From positions 58,148-122,147 of the forward strand of contig CAZBUJ010000008.1 of assembly GCA_964495075.1 (NCBI GenBank): 64,000 bases of DNA, read 5' to 3'. The notes under the pieces are model-generated. The model made no database searches, was not told the origin of the DNA, and worked only from the letters and a program-made list of their open reading frames with translations. Shown piece by piece: positions 36,250 through 45,753 of the stretch. Every line of letters starts with the position of its first letter. Position 1 is the first letter of the stretch. A program made the translations under genes and the position numbers. This stretch comes from JAFGJQ01 sp964495075 (lineage in GTDB: Bacteria > Planctomycetota > Phycisphaerae > UBA1845).

Positions 36250-36785
36250 TGGTGGATGAGGCGATACTGAACCGGATCGAACTGGTGCGGGGCGACATCA
36301 CGACGCAGGCGGTGGACGCGATCGTGAATGCCGCCAACGAGCGCCTGCTCGGGGGCGGCGGGGTCGATGGTGCCATTCATCGGGCCGCTGGCCCGGGCCT
36401 GCTCGAGGAATGCCGTACTCTGGGCGGCTGCGCCACGGGGTCGGCGAAGATCACCGGCGGGCACAACCTGCCGGCCCGGTACGTGATTCACGCGGTGGGC
36501 CCGGTGTACCGGGGCGGGGCGGCCGGCGAGGCAGACCTGCTGGCATCGTGCTATCGGACCTCGCTTGAACTGGCGTTCGACCGGGGCTGTCGCACGGTGG
36601 CGTTCCCGGCGGTGAGTTGCGGCGTATACGGCTACCCGCTGGTCGAGGCGGCGGACGTATCGATTCGCGCGGTGGCGTCGTTCCTGCGGGAGCACGATCT
36701 GCCGGAGCGGGTGTTCTGGGTTCTGTTCGACGCGGCGGCCTACGACGCGTACGAGGCGGCACTGCGGCGGGCGCGGGGGGGCTGA
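36249..36785 (+). CDS. Macrodomain protein (ADP-ribose / O-acetyl-ADP-ribose binding)
   Basis: 178 aa. VRGDITTQAVDAIVNAANERLLGGGGVDGAIH and FPAVSCGVYGYP are hallmark macrodomain motifs. Known roles: ADP-ribosyl-protein or O-acetyl-ADP-ribose deacetylation (YmdB/MacroD type). The start is fixed by the TGATG overlap with the upstream kinase-like gene. Confidence 0.93.
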   Translation: MVDEAILNRIELVRGDITTQAVDAIVNAANERLLGGGGVDGAIHRAAGPGLLEECRTLGGCATGSAKITGGHNLPARYVIHAVGPVYRGGAAGEADLLASCYRTSLELAFDRGCRTVAFPAVSCGVYGYPLVEAADVSIRAVASFLREHDLPERVFWVLFDAAAYDAYEAALRRARGG

Positions 36786-37051
36786 GCACGGCCGGCCCGG
36801 GGCGGACGCGGGGCCGGTCGGTCGGGTTGACAGGTCTCTCGCACAGCCGAACAATACAGCCAACTGAATGTGCACGCCCCACGCCGGCGCGAGCCGCGCT
36901 GGGGCGCCCCGCTACCAACTCGCCTGGACACACTCCGTGCGAGTGACCGGGACGGAGAATGTTGGACCGGTTCGCCCCTCGTGGGGCGGGAGGGTCCGGC
37001 CGCTCGATCTCCGCAGACGGCCCCGATGGTTGGAAGGTGCGAGACAAACCT

Positions 37052-39955
37052 ATGATTCACACACAGTTGCGACGAGCCCCGCGTGGCTCCTTGAGTGCGG
37101 TGGTCTGTGCCGCCCTCGTGCTGTCGGTCGCCCCCGTCAACGCGGACACCGACGACCCGGTCTTCTACGGCCTGCGCGGTCCTCACCCGCTCATCCGGTC
37201 CCAAACCGAGTTTGCGGTCGAGTTGGCGAGCGAGGAGATGGCGGATACGGTCCGGGCCAGCGCGCTGGATGCGGTGACCGGCGTGCTCAAGCCGGTTCCG
37301 GGCATGAATCGGCTCGGCCGGTTCGCGATCCTGGAAGTCGTGGCGGCGAATCGAGCCGCCCGGACGTCGGCCCAGCAGATCGAAGGCATCGTGTCGGCGC
37401 GGCCGGTGTACCGCTTCGAGCCAAACGGCACGCCGTTCCTGTCGTCGGGCGAGATTGTCGTCAAGTTGGCGCCGGACCTGTCGGATGCCGGCCGTGCCGA
37501 GCTGTTCGAGGAGTATGAACTCGCGACGGTGCGTGCGGTCCCGGGCCTGGACAACGTGTACGTGGTGCGTCCGATCGGCGCGAACGACGACGAGGTCGAG
37601 ATTGCGGCGTTCCTGCACTGCGACCCGCGAACGCTCTACGCCCACCCCAACTTCCGCGTCAAAGCGGAGCTGCGCCAGTCGGCGCCGGATGATGAGTTCT
37701 TCCCGGAGCAGTGGCACCTCGACAACATCGGACAGAGCGGCGCGGTGCCCGGTGCGGACATCAGCGTGCTGGACGCCTGGGACATCACGCGCGGCGAGGG
37801 CGTCGTGATGGGCGTCTTCGACGACGCGGTCGACCTGCTGCACGAGGACCTGAGAGACCGGTACACCGGGACCAGCCAGGACGTCCTCAGCGGTGCGGAG
37901 ACGGAGAAAGCGGCGATGCCGGTCAAGTTCGGCGAGCATCACGGCACGTCGGTGACCGGTCTGATGTGCGCGTCGGCCAACGATATCGGAGTGCGAGGCG
38001 TGGCGCCGGAAGCCACGTTCACGTGCACCCGCGGTCTGGAAGAATCGATCACCCTCGATCGTTTCGCCCTGCCGTTCGTGTTCGCCATGGATCAAGGCGT
38101 GTGGGTCCACAACAACAGTTGGGGGCCCGGCGGGATCACGGTGTTGCCGCCGGCGGTCATCGATGCCATCGACGTGGCATTCCGGGAAGGTCGCAACGGG
38201 CTCGGCATGGTGATCCTCTTCGCGTCGGGCAACGACGGGGTCGAACTGGAGTTCGGGGACGATCCGTCCACGTTGCCCACCGTGATCGGCGTGGGCGGCT
38301 CGAACGCGTACGACTACGTGTCGCTCCTCAGCAACTACGGCGACGACATTGACGTACTGGCCCCGACCGAGATCCTGGACTGGATCTTCTGGGAGCCGGA
38401 CCCGCCGACGATCGTCACCACCGACGTAGAGGACTACCGATACGCCGACGACCAGACCGGTTTCTTGATCCTCGGATACAACGACGACTTTACCGCCGGC
38501 ATCACCGATCTCGATAACACGAGTTATACGTCGACGTTCAACGGCACGTCGGCCGCGTGCCCGATCGCGTCGGGCGTGGCGGGGCTGATTCTCAGCGCCA
38601 ACCCCAATCTGACGGCCACGCAGGTGCGCGTGCTCATGGAGCACACGTGCGACCGGATCCAGGACGAAGAGGACTACTTCGACCCGACGAAGCCGGGCGA
38701 AGCGGAGTACGATGGCATCACCGGCCGCAGCCTGCGGTACGCGTACGGCCGTCTGAACGCGGCCGCCGCCGTGGCGGAGGCGAAAGCCGCTCCGAGCTAC
38801 GACCCGCCGAACCTGACCTGGCCCGACCGGGTGGCCAACGTCCAGTTGATCCAGGGCACCACGCTCGTGTGGGAGCGCAACGATGATCTCCGGGGCGATG
38901 ACGAGGCGGGCGACCGCACCGTGGAGTTCGTCGTGGCCGAGAACGCCGGTCAGCGTTTCGAATGGCGGCCGGAGGACGGCCACGTCTATTCGGTCGGCGA
39001 TCAGGTGGGCGCGAACCGGGAGGCGACGATCACCCAGATCGGGCCGGACACGAACTACACGTTCGTGGACAAATCGACGAGCATCAAGTACGTGGCCATC
39101 TATGCCCGCAACGCCATCGGTCGGTACTCGTGGGGGGTCGAGGCGGACTCGACCGGCGAGGTCAACGGGGCGGCCCGCCGGATCGTCGAAATTCCGACGG
39201 GGCCCATTGCGCCGCGTGTCACCGTGACGGCGTCCCCCTTGAGTGGTCAGTCGCCGCTGACCGTGCAGTTCCGCGGCAATGCGCAAACCGACAGCCCGAT
39301 CACGTCGCAGATGTGGGACTTCGGCGACGGCACCACGGATATGCGTGGCACCACGAGCCATACGTACACGGCGGCGGAAGGCACGACCGACACCTACGAG
39401 GCCAAGTTCACGGTGGTCGACTCCGACGGCGATGAAGGCAGCAAGACCGTGCTGATCCACGTCACCTCCGATGGGGCGAGCGGGAACGGCAACACCTCGG
39501 GCGAACCGAGTTCGATCCGGATCGAAGTTACGGACTCAAACGGCGCGGTGGTGGACACCAGCATCGCGCAGCCCGCCCCCTTCCGCGTGTTCTTGAGCGT
39601 GGATCTCTCCAACGTCAAGGAGTTTGTTCCGGAGAAGGGGGTGACGTGGTACTTCGGTGACGGTTCCTTGCCGGTGACGTCGCGCGCGGTGACGCACGTG
39701 TACGAGACGGCCGGCCAGTTCCCGGCCACCGTGAAGGTCACGACCGTGTCCGGCGCGGGCAAGATTGCGGAGTTGTCCGCCACGGAAGTGATTCTCACGG
39801 AAGATACCGGGAACACGAATGGGAACGACAACACGAACGACAATTCCGCCGGCGGCCCCAGCGCCGGCGTCAACTCGGGCACCTGCGGGATCGGTATCGT
39901 GCTGCCGTTCGCGGGCGTGTTTCTGATGTCGCTGTGGCGCCGCCGACTCCGGTAG
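37052..39955 (+). CDS. Secreted subtilisin-like (S8) protease with PKD domains and C-terminal sorting-like tail
   Basis: 967 aa. A signal peptide (about 1-32) ends in APVNA. Propeptide-like region about 35-205; S8 catalytic domain about 225-600 with Asp in MGVFDDAVD, His in EHHGTSVTG and Ser in NGTSAACPIASG. Two PKD domains (WDFGDGTTDM; WYFGDGSLPV) follow. The end is a Thr/Asn/Ser linker, then TCGIGIVLPFAGVFLMSLW and an Arg cluster (RRRLR), a Cys-helix-Arg tail reminiscent of MYXO-CTERM/rhombosortase-type signals. Extracellular or surface protease. Confidence 0.9.
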   Translation: MIHTQLRRAPRGSLSAVVCAALVLSVAPVNADTDDPVFYGLRGPHPLIRSQTEFAVELASEEMADTVRASALDAVTGVLKPVPGMNRLGRFAILEVVAANRAARTSAQQIEGIVSARPVYRFEPNGTPFLSSGEIVVKLAPDLSDAGRAELFEEYELATVRAVPGLDNVYVVRPIGANDDEVEIAAFLHCDPRTLYAHPNFRVKAELRQSAPDDEFFPEQWHLDNIGQSGAVPGADISVLDAWDITRGEGVVMGVFDDAVDLLHEDLRDRYTGTSQDVLSGAETEKAAMPVKFGEHHGTSVTGLMCASANDIGVRGVAPEATFTCTRGLEESITLDRFALPFVFAMDQGVWVHNNSWGPGGITVLPPAVIDAIDVAFREGRNGLGMVILFASGNDGVELEFGDDPSTLPTVIGVGGSNAYDYVSLLSNYGDDIDVLAPTEILDWIFWEPDPPTIVTTDVEDYRYADDQTGFLILGYNDDFTAGITDLDNTSYTSTFNGTSAACPIASGVAGLILSANPNLTATQVRVLMEHTCDRIQDEEDYFDPTKPGEAEYDGITGRSLRYAYGRLNAAAAVAEAKAAPSYDPPNLTWPDRVANVQLIQGTTLVWERNDDLRGDDEAGDRTVEFVVAENAGQRFEWRPEDGHVYSVGDQVGANREATITQIGPDTNYTFVDKSTSIKYVAIYARNAIGRYSWGVEADSTGEVNGAARRIVEIPTGPIAPRVTVTASPLSGQSPLTVQFRGNAQTDSPITSQMWDFGDGTTDMRGTTSHTYTAAEGTTDTYEAKFTVVDSDGDEGSKTVLIHVTSDGASGNGNTSGEPSSIRIEVTDSNGAVVDTSIAQPAPFRVFLSVDLSNVKEFVPEKGVTWYFGDGSLPVTSRAVTHVYETAGQFPATVKVTTVSGAGKIAELSATEVILTEDTGNTNGNDNTNDNSAGGPSAGVNSGTCGIGIVLPFAGVFLMSLWRRRLR

Positions 39956-39981
39956 CCCCCGGCGGCGGAAAGCAGATGATC

Positions 39982-40019
39982 ACGGCCGGCGCGGCGTCAG
40001 GCCCCGCCGGCCGTCTTTA
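39982..40019 (+). terminator. Rho-independent terminator after the subtilisin gene
   Basis: ACGGCCGGCG pairs with CGCCGGCCGT over a 13-base loop and is followed by CTTTAT, 27 bases after the stop. Confidence 0.85.
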
Positions 40020-40075
40020 TGCGCCCGGTCCGGGCGGATACAATACGAGCCGGGCCGCACGCGGAGGTGCACGGG

Positions 40076-40423
40076 ATGACGGGGACCGAGCTGTTCGACA
40101 TCTACCGAAGGACGCTCGCCGTGGTGTTCGGATCGTACGCGGTCTTCCGCACCACCTCGTTCGCGTGGAACTGGCATGCGGCGACGCTGCGGGCCGGTCG
40201 CGGCGAGGCGATGCTCCGCCGCTACCTGTACGCGACCCTCTTGCGCCTGCGGTTTCGGCGGTTCTGGCCGCTGTTGTTGCAGATCTTCGCGTTGGCGGTC
40301 ATCTTCGTGTACCTGCTGGGGCTGATCGCACGGCGCAGCCACCCGGCGGCCGCCGGCTCGGATGCCGCCATCGTGACCACGGGACAGACCACGGACGTAC
40401 CGGGCGAGGGGCCAGCGCCGTGA
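40076..40423 (+). CDS. Small membrane protein of unknown function
   Basis: 115 aa. One or two hydrophobic segments: LAVVFGSYAVFR (weak) and PLLLQIFALAVIFVYLLGLIA (residues about 63-83). The N-terminal half is basic and aromatic. No family recognised. CGGAGG lies 9 bases upstream. The last codon overlaps the next gene's GTG start (GTGA, 4 bases). Confidence 0.7.
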   Translation: MTGTELFDIYRRTLAVVFGSYAVFRTTSFAWNWHAATLRAGRGEAMLRRYLYATLLRLRFRRFWPLLLQIFALAVIFVYLLGLIARRSHPAAAGSDAAIVTTGQTTDVPGEGPAP

Positions 40424-41190
40424 GAACAGAACCGCGATCAACCAGCACGTCGCTGGCCGATCTTCCACCCGATCAACTGGTGGAGTACGGTCGGGAGTTG
40501 GGCCTCACGCTGGCGGATGACACACCGCCGGGCGAAGCCCTCCGGCAAATCCGGCAACGGCAATCCCTCCTCGTGGAGTTGGACCGGGAAGCCCTCCTGG
40601 ACATCGTGGTCTGGATGCGGCGTCCCGTGCGCCGATCGGCCGGCAAGGAGGCGCTCGCCAAGGAGATCGCCCGGTGCGATCGAACCGACTTTGCGCAGTT
40701 GTCCGATCGCGGACTGCGGGCGTTGGCCAGACTCCAGAACGTGCCGGGCGCGGAAGGCGACGCCCGGGACGACATCATCCGCGGCTTGAATCGTCGCCTG
40801 GGCATCTGGGGTCGTCTGCGGCGACGGCGTCGGCGATGGATGGGGCAGTTGGTGACCCGGCTGGTGGAGGGCTCCGTGGACGAGCAGCCAGCCGCGTATC
40901 ATTTCTTGCCGGAGGACGGCCCGCCGTCGCTGCAGAGCGAAATTGAGACGCAGGGCGTGGTCGGTGGGATCGCCCGCAAACTGCGCGGCGCCGCGGATGA
41001 CTACGTCCGGGAAAAACTGGACGAGATCGAGCAGCGCATCGATCACAAGCTGGATGAGATCGATGCCCGGCTGGCCGAGTGGCGAGACCGCGAGGTGGCC
41101 AACCGCTTGCGGATCCTTCGGCTGACCCTGATCTTCTCGATAGTTGTGGCTTTGTTGTGCCTCGTGTATGATTATGCGCGTCCTCAGTGA
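40420..41190 (+). CDS. Membrane-anchored protein with helical and coiled-coil segments
   Basis: 256 aa with GTG start at 40420 overlapping the previous stop. The N-terminal part has SAP-like helical segments (LADLPPDQLVEYGRELGL; DFAQLSDRGLRALARLQNV). The middle is very basic (RLRRRRRRW). A coiled coil at about 195-225 (LDEIEQRIDHKLDEIDARLAEW) leads to one C-terminal membrane helix (LTLIFSIVVALLCLVYDYA). No enzyme motif. It probably forms a unit with the preceding small membrane protein because the two are translationally coupled. Confidence 0.75.
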   Translation: MRTEPRSTSTSLADLPPDQLVEYGRELGLTLADDTPPGEALRQIRQRQSLLVELDREALLDIVVWMRRPVRRSAGKEALAKEIARCDRTDFAQLSDRGLRALARLQNVPGAEGDARDDIIRGLNRRLGIWGRLRRRRRRWMGQLVTRLVEGSVDEQPAAYHFLPEDGPPSLQSEIETQGVVGGIARKLRGAADDYVREKLDEIEQRIDHKLDEIDARLAEWRDREVANRLRILRLTLIFSIVVALLCLVYDYARPQ

Positions 41191-41311
41191 GCCGGGGGAG
41201 TGGCGATGGTGAGCGGCTCGCCCGCTGGCGCAGCCGGTGACAACGGATGCCACGAGGGCACCGGCGCCGGTCAAGCGGCAGGGGCCGGCTGTTTGCAAAG
41301 CGAGCGGATTG

Positions 41312-41758
41312 ATGTACGAGAAGTTCAGCCCACGCATGGAGAAAGTCATCCGGTTCGCGCACGAAATCGCGCGAGAGTATGACATGGAGTACGTGGGCAC
41401 CGAGCACGTCCTGCTCGCGATTCAGCGGGAAGGGACCGGCGTGGGCGCGAAGGTGCTCGCCAAGCACGGCATTACCGAGGCCCGTTTGAAGGACGAGGTC
41501 GACAAGCTCATTCAGAAGAGCATGGAAGACACCTGGGTGTTCGGCCGCTTGCCCGGCACCCCGCACTTCAAAAACGTGGTGGCGGTCGCCATCGAGCAGG
41601 CCCGGCAGCTCGAATCCAAGGAAGTGTGTACCGAGCATCTCCTGCTCGGGCTGCTCCGCGAGTCGGGCAGCGTGGCCCTGCATGCATTGAAGAACCTCGG
41701 CGTGACGCACAGCGATGCCGTGCAGGACATCCTGGACATCAGCGCCGGCCCGCCCTGA
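41312..41758 (+). CDS. Stand-alone Clp N-terminal domain protein
   Basis: 148 aa made of two Clp_N repeats (FSPRMEKVIRFAHEIARE... and FKNVVAVAIEQARQLESKE...), each with GTEHVLLA or CTEHLLLG. The AAA+ modules of ClpC are missing. Known for this module: binding of adaptors or substrates at the mouth of ClpC. The role could be a substrate or adaptor decoy. Length and end show it is not a truncated clpC (no ATPase sequence follows). Start MYEKFSPRM is by homology; a weak ribosome site. Confidence 0.82.
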   Translation: MYEKFSPRMEKVIRFAHEIAREYDMEYVGTEHVLLAIQREGTGVGAKVLAKHGITEARLKDEVDKLIQKSMEDTWVFGRLPGTPHFKNVVAVAIEQARQLESKEVCTEHLLLGLLRESGSVALHALKNLGVTHSDAVQDILDISAGPP

Positions 41759-41871
41759 AGCCGCCTCCCGCTTCGCGTTGCCCCACAACCTCCCGGACCG
41801 ATCACCCGCCCGGTGTGAAACCGCACCGCCGGGCACGGGCGCGGAAACGCCGCCGCCGCCAACGGCTGCCG

Positions 41872-42489
41872 CTACCCGTCATCCTCCGCGCTGGCGAGCG
41901 TCAATTCGTAATGCAGGGCATGGATGCGAACCGTGCCGCCGACCGGGCTTTCAACGCGCAAGCAAAGAGCCACGTCGTTCGTTTTGATCAACTCAACGGT
42001 CGTCGCGTACAGCGCGATCGCCGGGGGGCTCACGGACAGGATCGTGCCGGCTTCGTCCACCGCCACCTCGTAGGGGCCGTACTCATCGCCGTGGCCGCAC
42101 GTACCGCCGATGGTCTTCGAGAACACGTAGCCTGTCACCTCGAAGTTGAACGGTGACAGTTGGGCGGCCGCCATCGCTTTGCTCGCGCCGGCGGGCTCGA
42201 ACGAAAAGTCACCCGGGGCGAACTCGAACGTACCGCCCGCGATTTCGACATTCGCGTTGATGGGGATCTGCAAATTCACGGCGATGCTCTTCTCGGTAGG
42301 CTCGTCGGCCACGACGTCAAACTCGGCCAACGCCGGATCGGGTTCGTCGAGGGCGACGATCACCGGGATCGGCCCGGTCGCGGGAGCAGAGTTGATCGCC
42401 GTCGGCGTCGTTCCAACCCCACAGCCGAGGACCACCAGCGAGACCGCGGCGGCACCACTCCCCAGCGTCGACCACATCCGCGTGCGCAT
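41872..42489 (-). CDS. Putative lipoprotein of unknown function
   Basis: 205 aa. Signal with lipobox VVLGC at residue 23 (RMWSTLGSGAAAVSLVVLGC). The mature part is beta-rich and acidic, with no domain recognised. One Cys pair appears in the second half (GGTCGHG and VALCLRV), perhaps a disulphide. AGGAGG lies 6 bases before ATG 42489. Confidence 0.72.
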   Translation of the reverse strand: MRTRMWSTLGSGAAAVSLVVLGCGVGTTPTAINSAPATGPIPVIVALDEPDPALAEFDVVADEPTEKSIAVNLQIPINANVEIAGGTFEFAPGDFSFEPAGASKAMAAAQLSPFNFEVTGYVFSKTIGGTCGHGDEYGPYEVAVDEAGTILSVSPPAIALYATTVELIKTNDVALCLRVESPVGGTVRIHALHYELTLASAEDDG

Positions 42490-42870
42490 GCATCGCCTCC
42501 TGATTGCGAATCATAGAACCGCGTGCCGGCCTCGTTGCGTCCGATACCCGGGCGTGGCCGGCTCCTGACGGCCCGGAGCGTACCAACCGGGTGGCGGGCT
42601 GGCCAGTCCCGATTCGCCCCGCCACGGGCCCTGGACCGGCGAAGCCGGCTCGCCGCGGTAAGAACCCGGCAAGCCGGGCAAAGAAGCAGTACGCGGGGTC
42701 GTGCATCCGCGGTGGGCCACCGCGGGGCCGGATCGACCGGCTCGACAAGCTAAACCGGGGTATGGCTTGCACTTGCGCCGCCCACCGGCCCCGGGTCGTC
42801 GCTTGTCATGTCGGCGGCGGACGCGTAGGATGCAGAGGACGCGGCGCGACACGATGGGGGATTCGGAATC
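42490..42870. other. Intergenic region upstream of the MoxR/BatA operon
   Basis: No gene. It contains a perfect palindromic hairpin CCGCGGTGG-G-CCACCGCGG at 42707-42725 and a smaller CCCGGC/GCCGGG at 42665-42678. These may shape the 5' leader of the following 12.7-kb operon. Confidence 0.4.
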
Positions 42871-44670
42871 ATGACGAAGATCCGGGAACAAGTGCAACGC
42901 ACCCAGAGGCAGCTCTGGTTGAACCGCTGGTTCATCTGGCTCACCTGGACCTCGACGACCGCGCTGGCGCTGTTGGCTATCATCCTCTTCGTGGTCAAGC
43001 TGATGGGGTGGTCCGCCCCGCTGGGATGGATCGCGCTCGGTCTCCTCCTGGCGAGCGGAATGGTGGCCACCGTTGTCAGCCTGGCCCGGCGGGCGGATGC
43101 GGTCACCGCCGCGGCCGCCTTGGATGATGCGGCGGGCTTGCGCGAGCGCATCAGCACCGGGCTGTACTGTGAGACCTCGCAGGACCCGTACGCCCGGGCC
43201 GTGGTGGCCGACGCCGAGCGGATCAGCGCGTCGTTGTCGGTGCGGCGGCATATCCCGCTGCGCACGCCGCGCTCGTGCTGGTACACGGGCCTGGCCGCGT
43301 TCGTCGTGTTCGTGCTGCTCCTCCTTCCCACGGGTTGGATCGACCGGCAGGAAGCCAAGGCGGACCTGCCGGACCGGGACGTCCTCGAACGGCGCGACGT
43401 GGCGATCAAGGAGCGGATCAACCTGATCAAGAAGGAAGCGAAGGTCAACGAAGCGCTCAAGGACAATCCGGCCATGAATGAGTTGATCGCGGGCCTGGAC
43501 GAACTGGCCAAGGATCCCGCGGCGGCCCCCGACGCGCGTCGCCACGAAGCGGTCAAGAAACTCGACAAGGCCGCCGACGCGCTGCGCAAACAGCGATCCA
43601 GCGAGAAATTCGATCGCCTGGCCGAGATGAAGAAGATGCTTCGCAGCATCAAGCCGGAGGGCGACAAGGACTCACCCGCCCACAAGCTGTCCGAGGCATT
43701 GGCGGAGGGCGATTTCAAGTCCGCCAACGAAGCCATCCAGGCGCTCCAGCAGCAACTGGCGGACATGAAATCCGCGGACAACGCCGAAGCGACGCAGAAG
43801 ATGCAGGAGCAACTGGCCCGGTTGGCGGCGCAGCTCGAGAAAGCGGCCGACACCAGCCAGTTGCAGAAGAAGCTCGAACAGGCCGGTCTCTCGCCCGAAG
43901 ACGCCAAGAAGATGCTCGAGAAGGCGGCCAAGGGCGACATGTCCGAACTGGAGAAGCAGCTCGCCAAGCTGGGCTTGCCCCAGCAGCAGATGAGTTCGCT
44001 GATGCAACAGATGCGGAAGCGAGCCCAGGCGTGCAATGCGTGCCGCAACATGAGTGGGGCGTTGAGCCAGGCGGCCAGTGCCATGCAGCAGGGCCAGAAC
44101 AGCGACGCGTCCCGCGGCTTGCAGTCCGCCGGCGGCCAATTGGGCGAACTGGAAATGCTCGAGCAGGAGATGAACCAGCTCGAATCACAGATGTCCGCTC
44201 TCGAAAGCGCCAAGGACAGCATGAACCAGTGCTCCCAGTGCCAGGGCACGGGCACTTGTGGCGGGCAGCCGTGCCGCGCATGCCAGGGCTCCGGCTTCCA
44301 GACCTCGCCGAGCGGGATGGGCCCGCGGGGGCAGGGTCGCGGCGGTCTCGCGCCGGAATCACCGGCGAATGTCGCGTTCAAAGTCGAACGGACGCGCGTG
44401 TTCACGGGGCCCGGGCGCGTCATCGGCCAGTTCTTGGTCGAGGGCGAACAGGTCAAGGGCGAGGCGGCCACCAAGCTCGTCGAGGTGATCGCCGCCGAGG
44501 AACGGAACGCCACCGACGCCATCAACCGCGATCGGATCCCCAGGCAATACCAGCAGTCGGTCAAAGAGTACTTCCGGCGCATCCAGAAAACGCTGACCGG
44601 CGAAACGCCGAACGACGACACGCAAGGCGATGGGGCGAAGGCCGGGTCGGGCGAGGGTGGCGCTTCATAA
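42871..44670 (+). CDS. Membrane coiled-coil protein with DnaJ-type zinc finger, first gene of the MoxR/BatA operon
   Basis: 599 aa. Two to three membrane segments near the N-terminus (about 22-45, 50-72, 133-155). A long Lys/Gln/Glu-rich coiled coil spans about 170-450. A Cys-rich finger follows: CSQCQGTGTCGGQPCRACQGSG near residue 455, the CxxCxGxG pair of DnaJ zinc centres. The C-terminal ~110 residues may form a small domain. No homologous family is named. Its place at the head of a MoxR/DUF58/BatA operon suggests a scaffold or chaperone role at the membrane (inference). Confidence 0.72.
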   Translation: MTKIREQVQRTQRQLWLNRWFIWLTWTSTTALALLAIILFVVKLMGWSAPLGWIALGLLLASGMVATVVSLARRADAVTAAAALDDAAGLRERISTGLYCETSQDPYARAVVADAERISASLSVRRHIPLRTPRSCWYTGLAAFVVFVLLLLPTGWIDRQEAKADLPDRDVLERRDVAIKERINLIKKEAKVNEALKDNPAMNELIAGLDELAKDPAAAPDARRHEAVKKLDKAADALRKQRSSEKFDRLAEMKKMLRSIKPEGDKDSPAHKLSEALAEGDFKSANEAIQALQQQLADMKSADNAEATQKMQEQLARLAAQLEKAADTSQLQKKLEQAGLSPEDAKKMLEKAAKGDMSELEKQLAKLGLPQQQMSSLMQQMRKRAQACNACRNMSGALSQAASAMQQGQNSDASRGLQSAGGQLGELEMLEQEMNQLESQMSALESAKDSMNQCSQCQGTGTCGGQPCRACQGSGFQTSPSGMGPRGQGRGGLAPESPANVAFKVERTRVFTGPGRVIGQFLVEGEQVKGEAATKLVEVIAAEERNATDAINRDRIPRQYQQSVKEYFRRIQKTLTGETPNDDTQGDGAKAGSGEGGAS

Positions 44671-44739
44671 CCCGAACGCCGGCTCGCGGCTGGTCACGCA
44701 TGATTCGCGGAACGCATCACGCGACAGGAAATCACGCTC

Positions 44740-45753
44740 ATGCGGCGCAACCGGGCAACCACGCTCTTCGTTACCGGGTGGCTCTGCGCCCTCGGCGCGG
44801 TGGGGTGCCGCGACGAATCCACCTCCACCGTCGTCGTCTACTGCAGCGTGGATGAGACGTTCGGTCGGCACGTACTCGACGCGTTCACCGCTCAGACCGG
44901 CATCGCGGTGCAGGCGGTGTTTGATAGCGAAGCCGGCAAGACCACGGGACTGGTCAGGCGGATCGAGCTGGAACGCCCCAACCCACGGGCCGACGTGTTC
45001 TGGTCGTCGGAGTTGTTCAACACGATCGTGTTGGCCCGAAACGGCGTCTTCGAACCGTACGATTCCCCCGCCGCCCGGGACATCCCGCCCCGCTATCGCG
45101 ATGCGCAGCACCGCTGGACAGCCATCGGACTGCGGGGACGCGTGCTGGCCTTCGACCCCCAGCGCACGCCGGCCGACCAGGTTCCCGGGCAATGGGAAGC
45201 GCTGGCCGGCCCCGACGTGGCCGGCCGAGTGGCGTTTGCCAACCCCTTGTTCGGCACCACGCGGGGGCATGTCGCGGCGATGTTCGCGCTGTGGGGCCCC
45301 CAGCGCGGCGAGGCATTTCTGCGCGGGTTGCGTGAGAACGGCGCTCGGTTGGTGGACGGAAACAGCACCGCGGTCCGCGAGGCGGTTTCGGGCCGCGTTT
45401 CGCTGGCAGCCACTGACACGGATGACGTGGTGGTGGCCAACCGCCATGGCGCCGGGCTGGACCAGCGGTTCCTCGACATGGGCGACGGCGGCACCCTGTT
45501 GATCCCCAATTCCATCGCCATTCCCGCGGGCGCACCGCATCCCGACCTCGCGCGCCGACTGGTGGATTTTCTGGTCTCCGCGGAAGTCGAACAGATGCTG
45601 GCCCGCAGCGCGTCGCACAACATCCCGGTACGACCAGCCCTGCGTGAGGCGTTGGGCATGCCCCTGCCGCCCGAGACGCACGTGCGCTATGACGCCATCG
45701 CCGACGCCATGCCCACGGCGGTCGAGGCGGTGCGCGAGATCCTGGTCCGGTGA
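44740..45753 (+). CDS. Extracellular solute-binding protein, iron(III)-type ABC transporter
   Basis: 337 aa. A lipoprotein-like signal (MRRNRATTLFVTGWLCALGAVGC) precedes a periplasmic binding protein fold. VVVYCSVDETFGRHVLDAF and ADVFWSSELFNTIVLARNGVF match FbpA/FutA-type binding proteins. Tyrosine ligands cannot be confirmed from the sequence alone. Known role: delivery of Fe3+ or a chelate to the permease. Its stop codon TGA overlaps the permease GTG start by 4 bases, so the two are coupled. AGGA is 10 bases upstream of the ATG. Confidence 0.82.
   Translation: MRRNRATTLFVTGWLCALGAVGCRDESTSTVVVYCSVDETFGRHVLDAFTAQTGIAVQAVFDSEAGKTTGLVRRIELERPNPRADVFWSSELFNTIVLARNGVFEPYDSPAARDIPPRYRDAQHRWTAIGLRGRVLAFDPQRTPADQVPGQWEALAGPDVAGRVAFANPLFGTTRGHVAAMFALWGPQRGEAFLRGLRENGARLVDGNSTAVREAVSGRVSLAATDTDDVVVANRHGAGLDQRFLDMGDGGTLLIPNSIAIPAGAPHPDLARRLVDFLVSAEVEQMLARSASHNIPVRPALREALGMPLPPETHVRYDAIADAMPTAVEAVREILVR

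Noticed and set aside
36740..39460. 906-codon minus-strand open frame
   Set aside because: Antisense to the subtilisin gene, whose catalytic triad and PKD motifs show the true strand.
42707..42725. Perfect palindrome as an operator or terminator
   Set aside because: No T-tract and no second copy; function cannot be supported.
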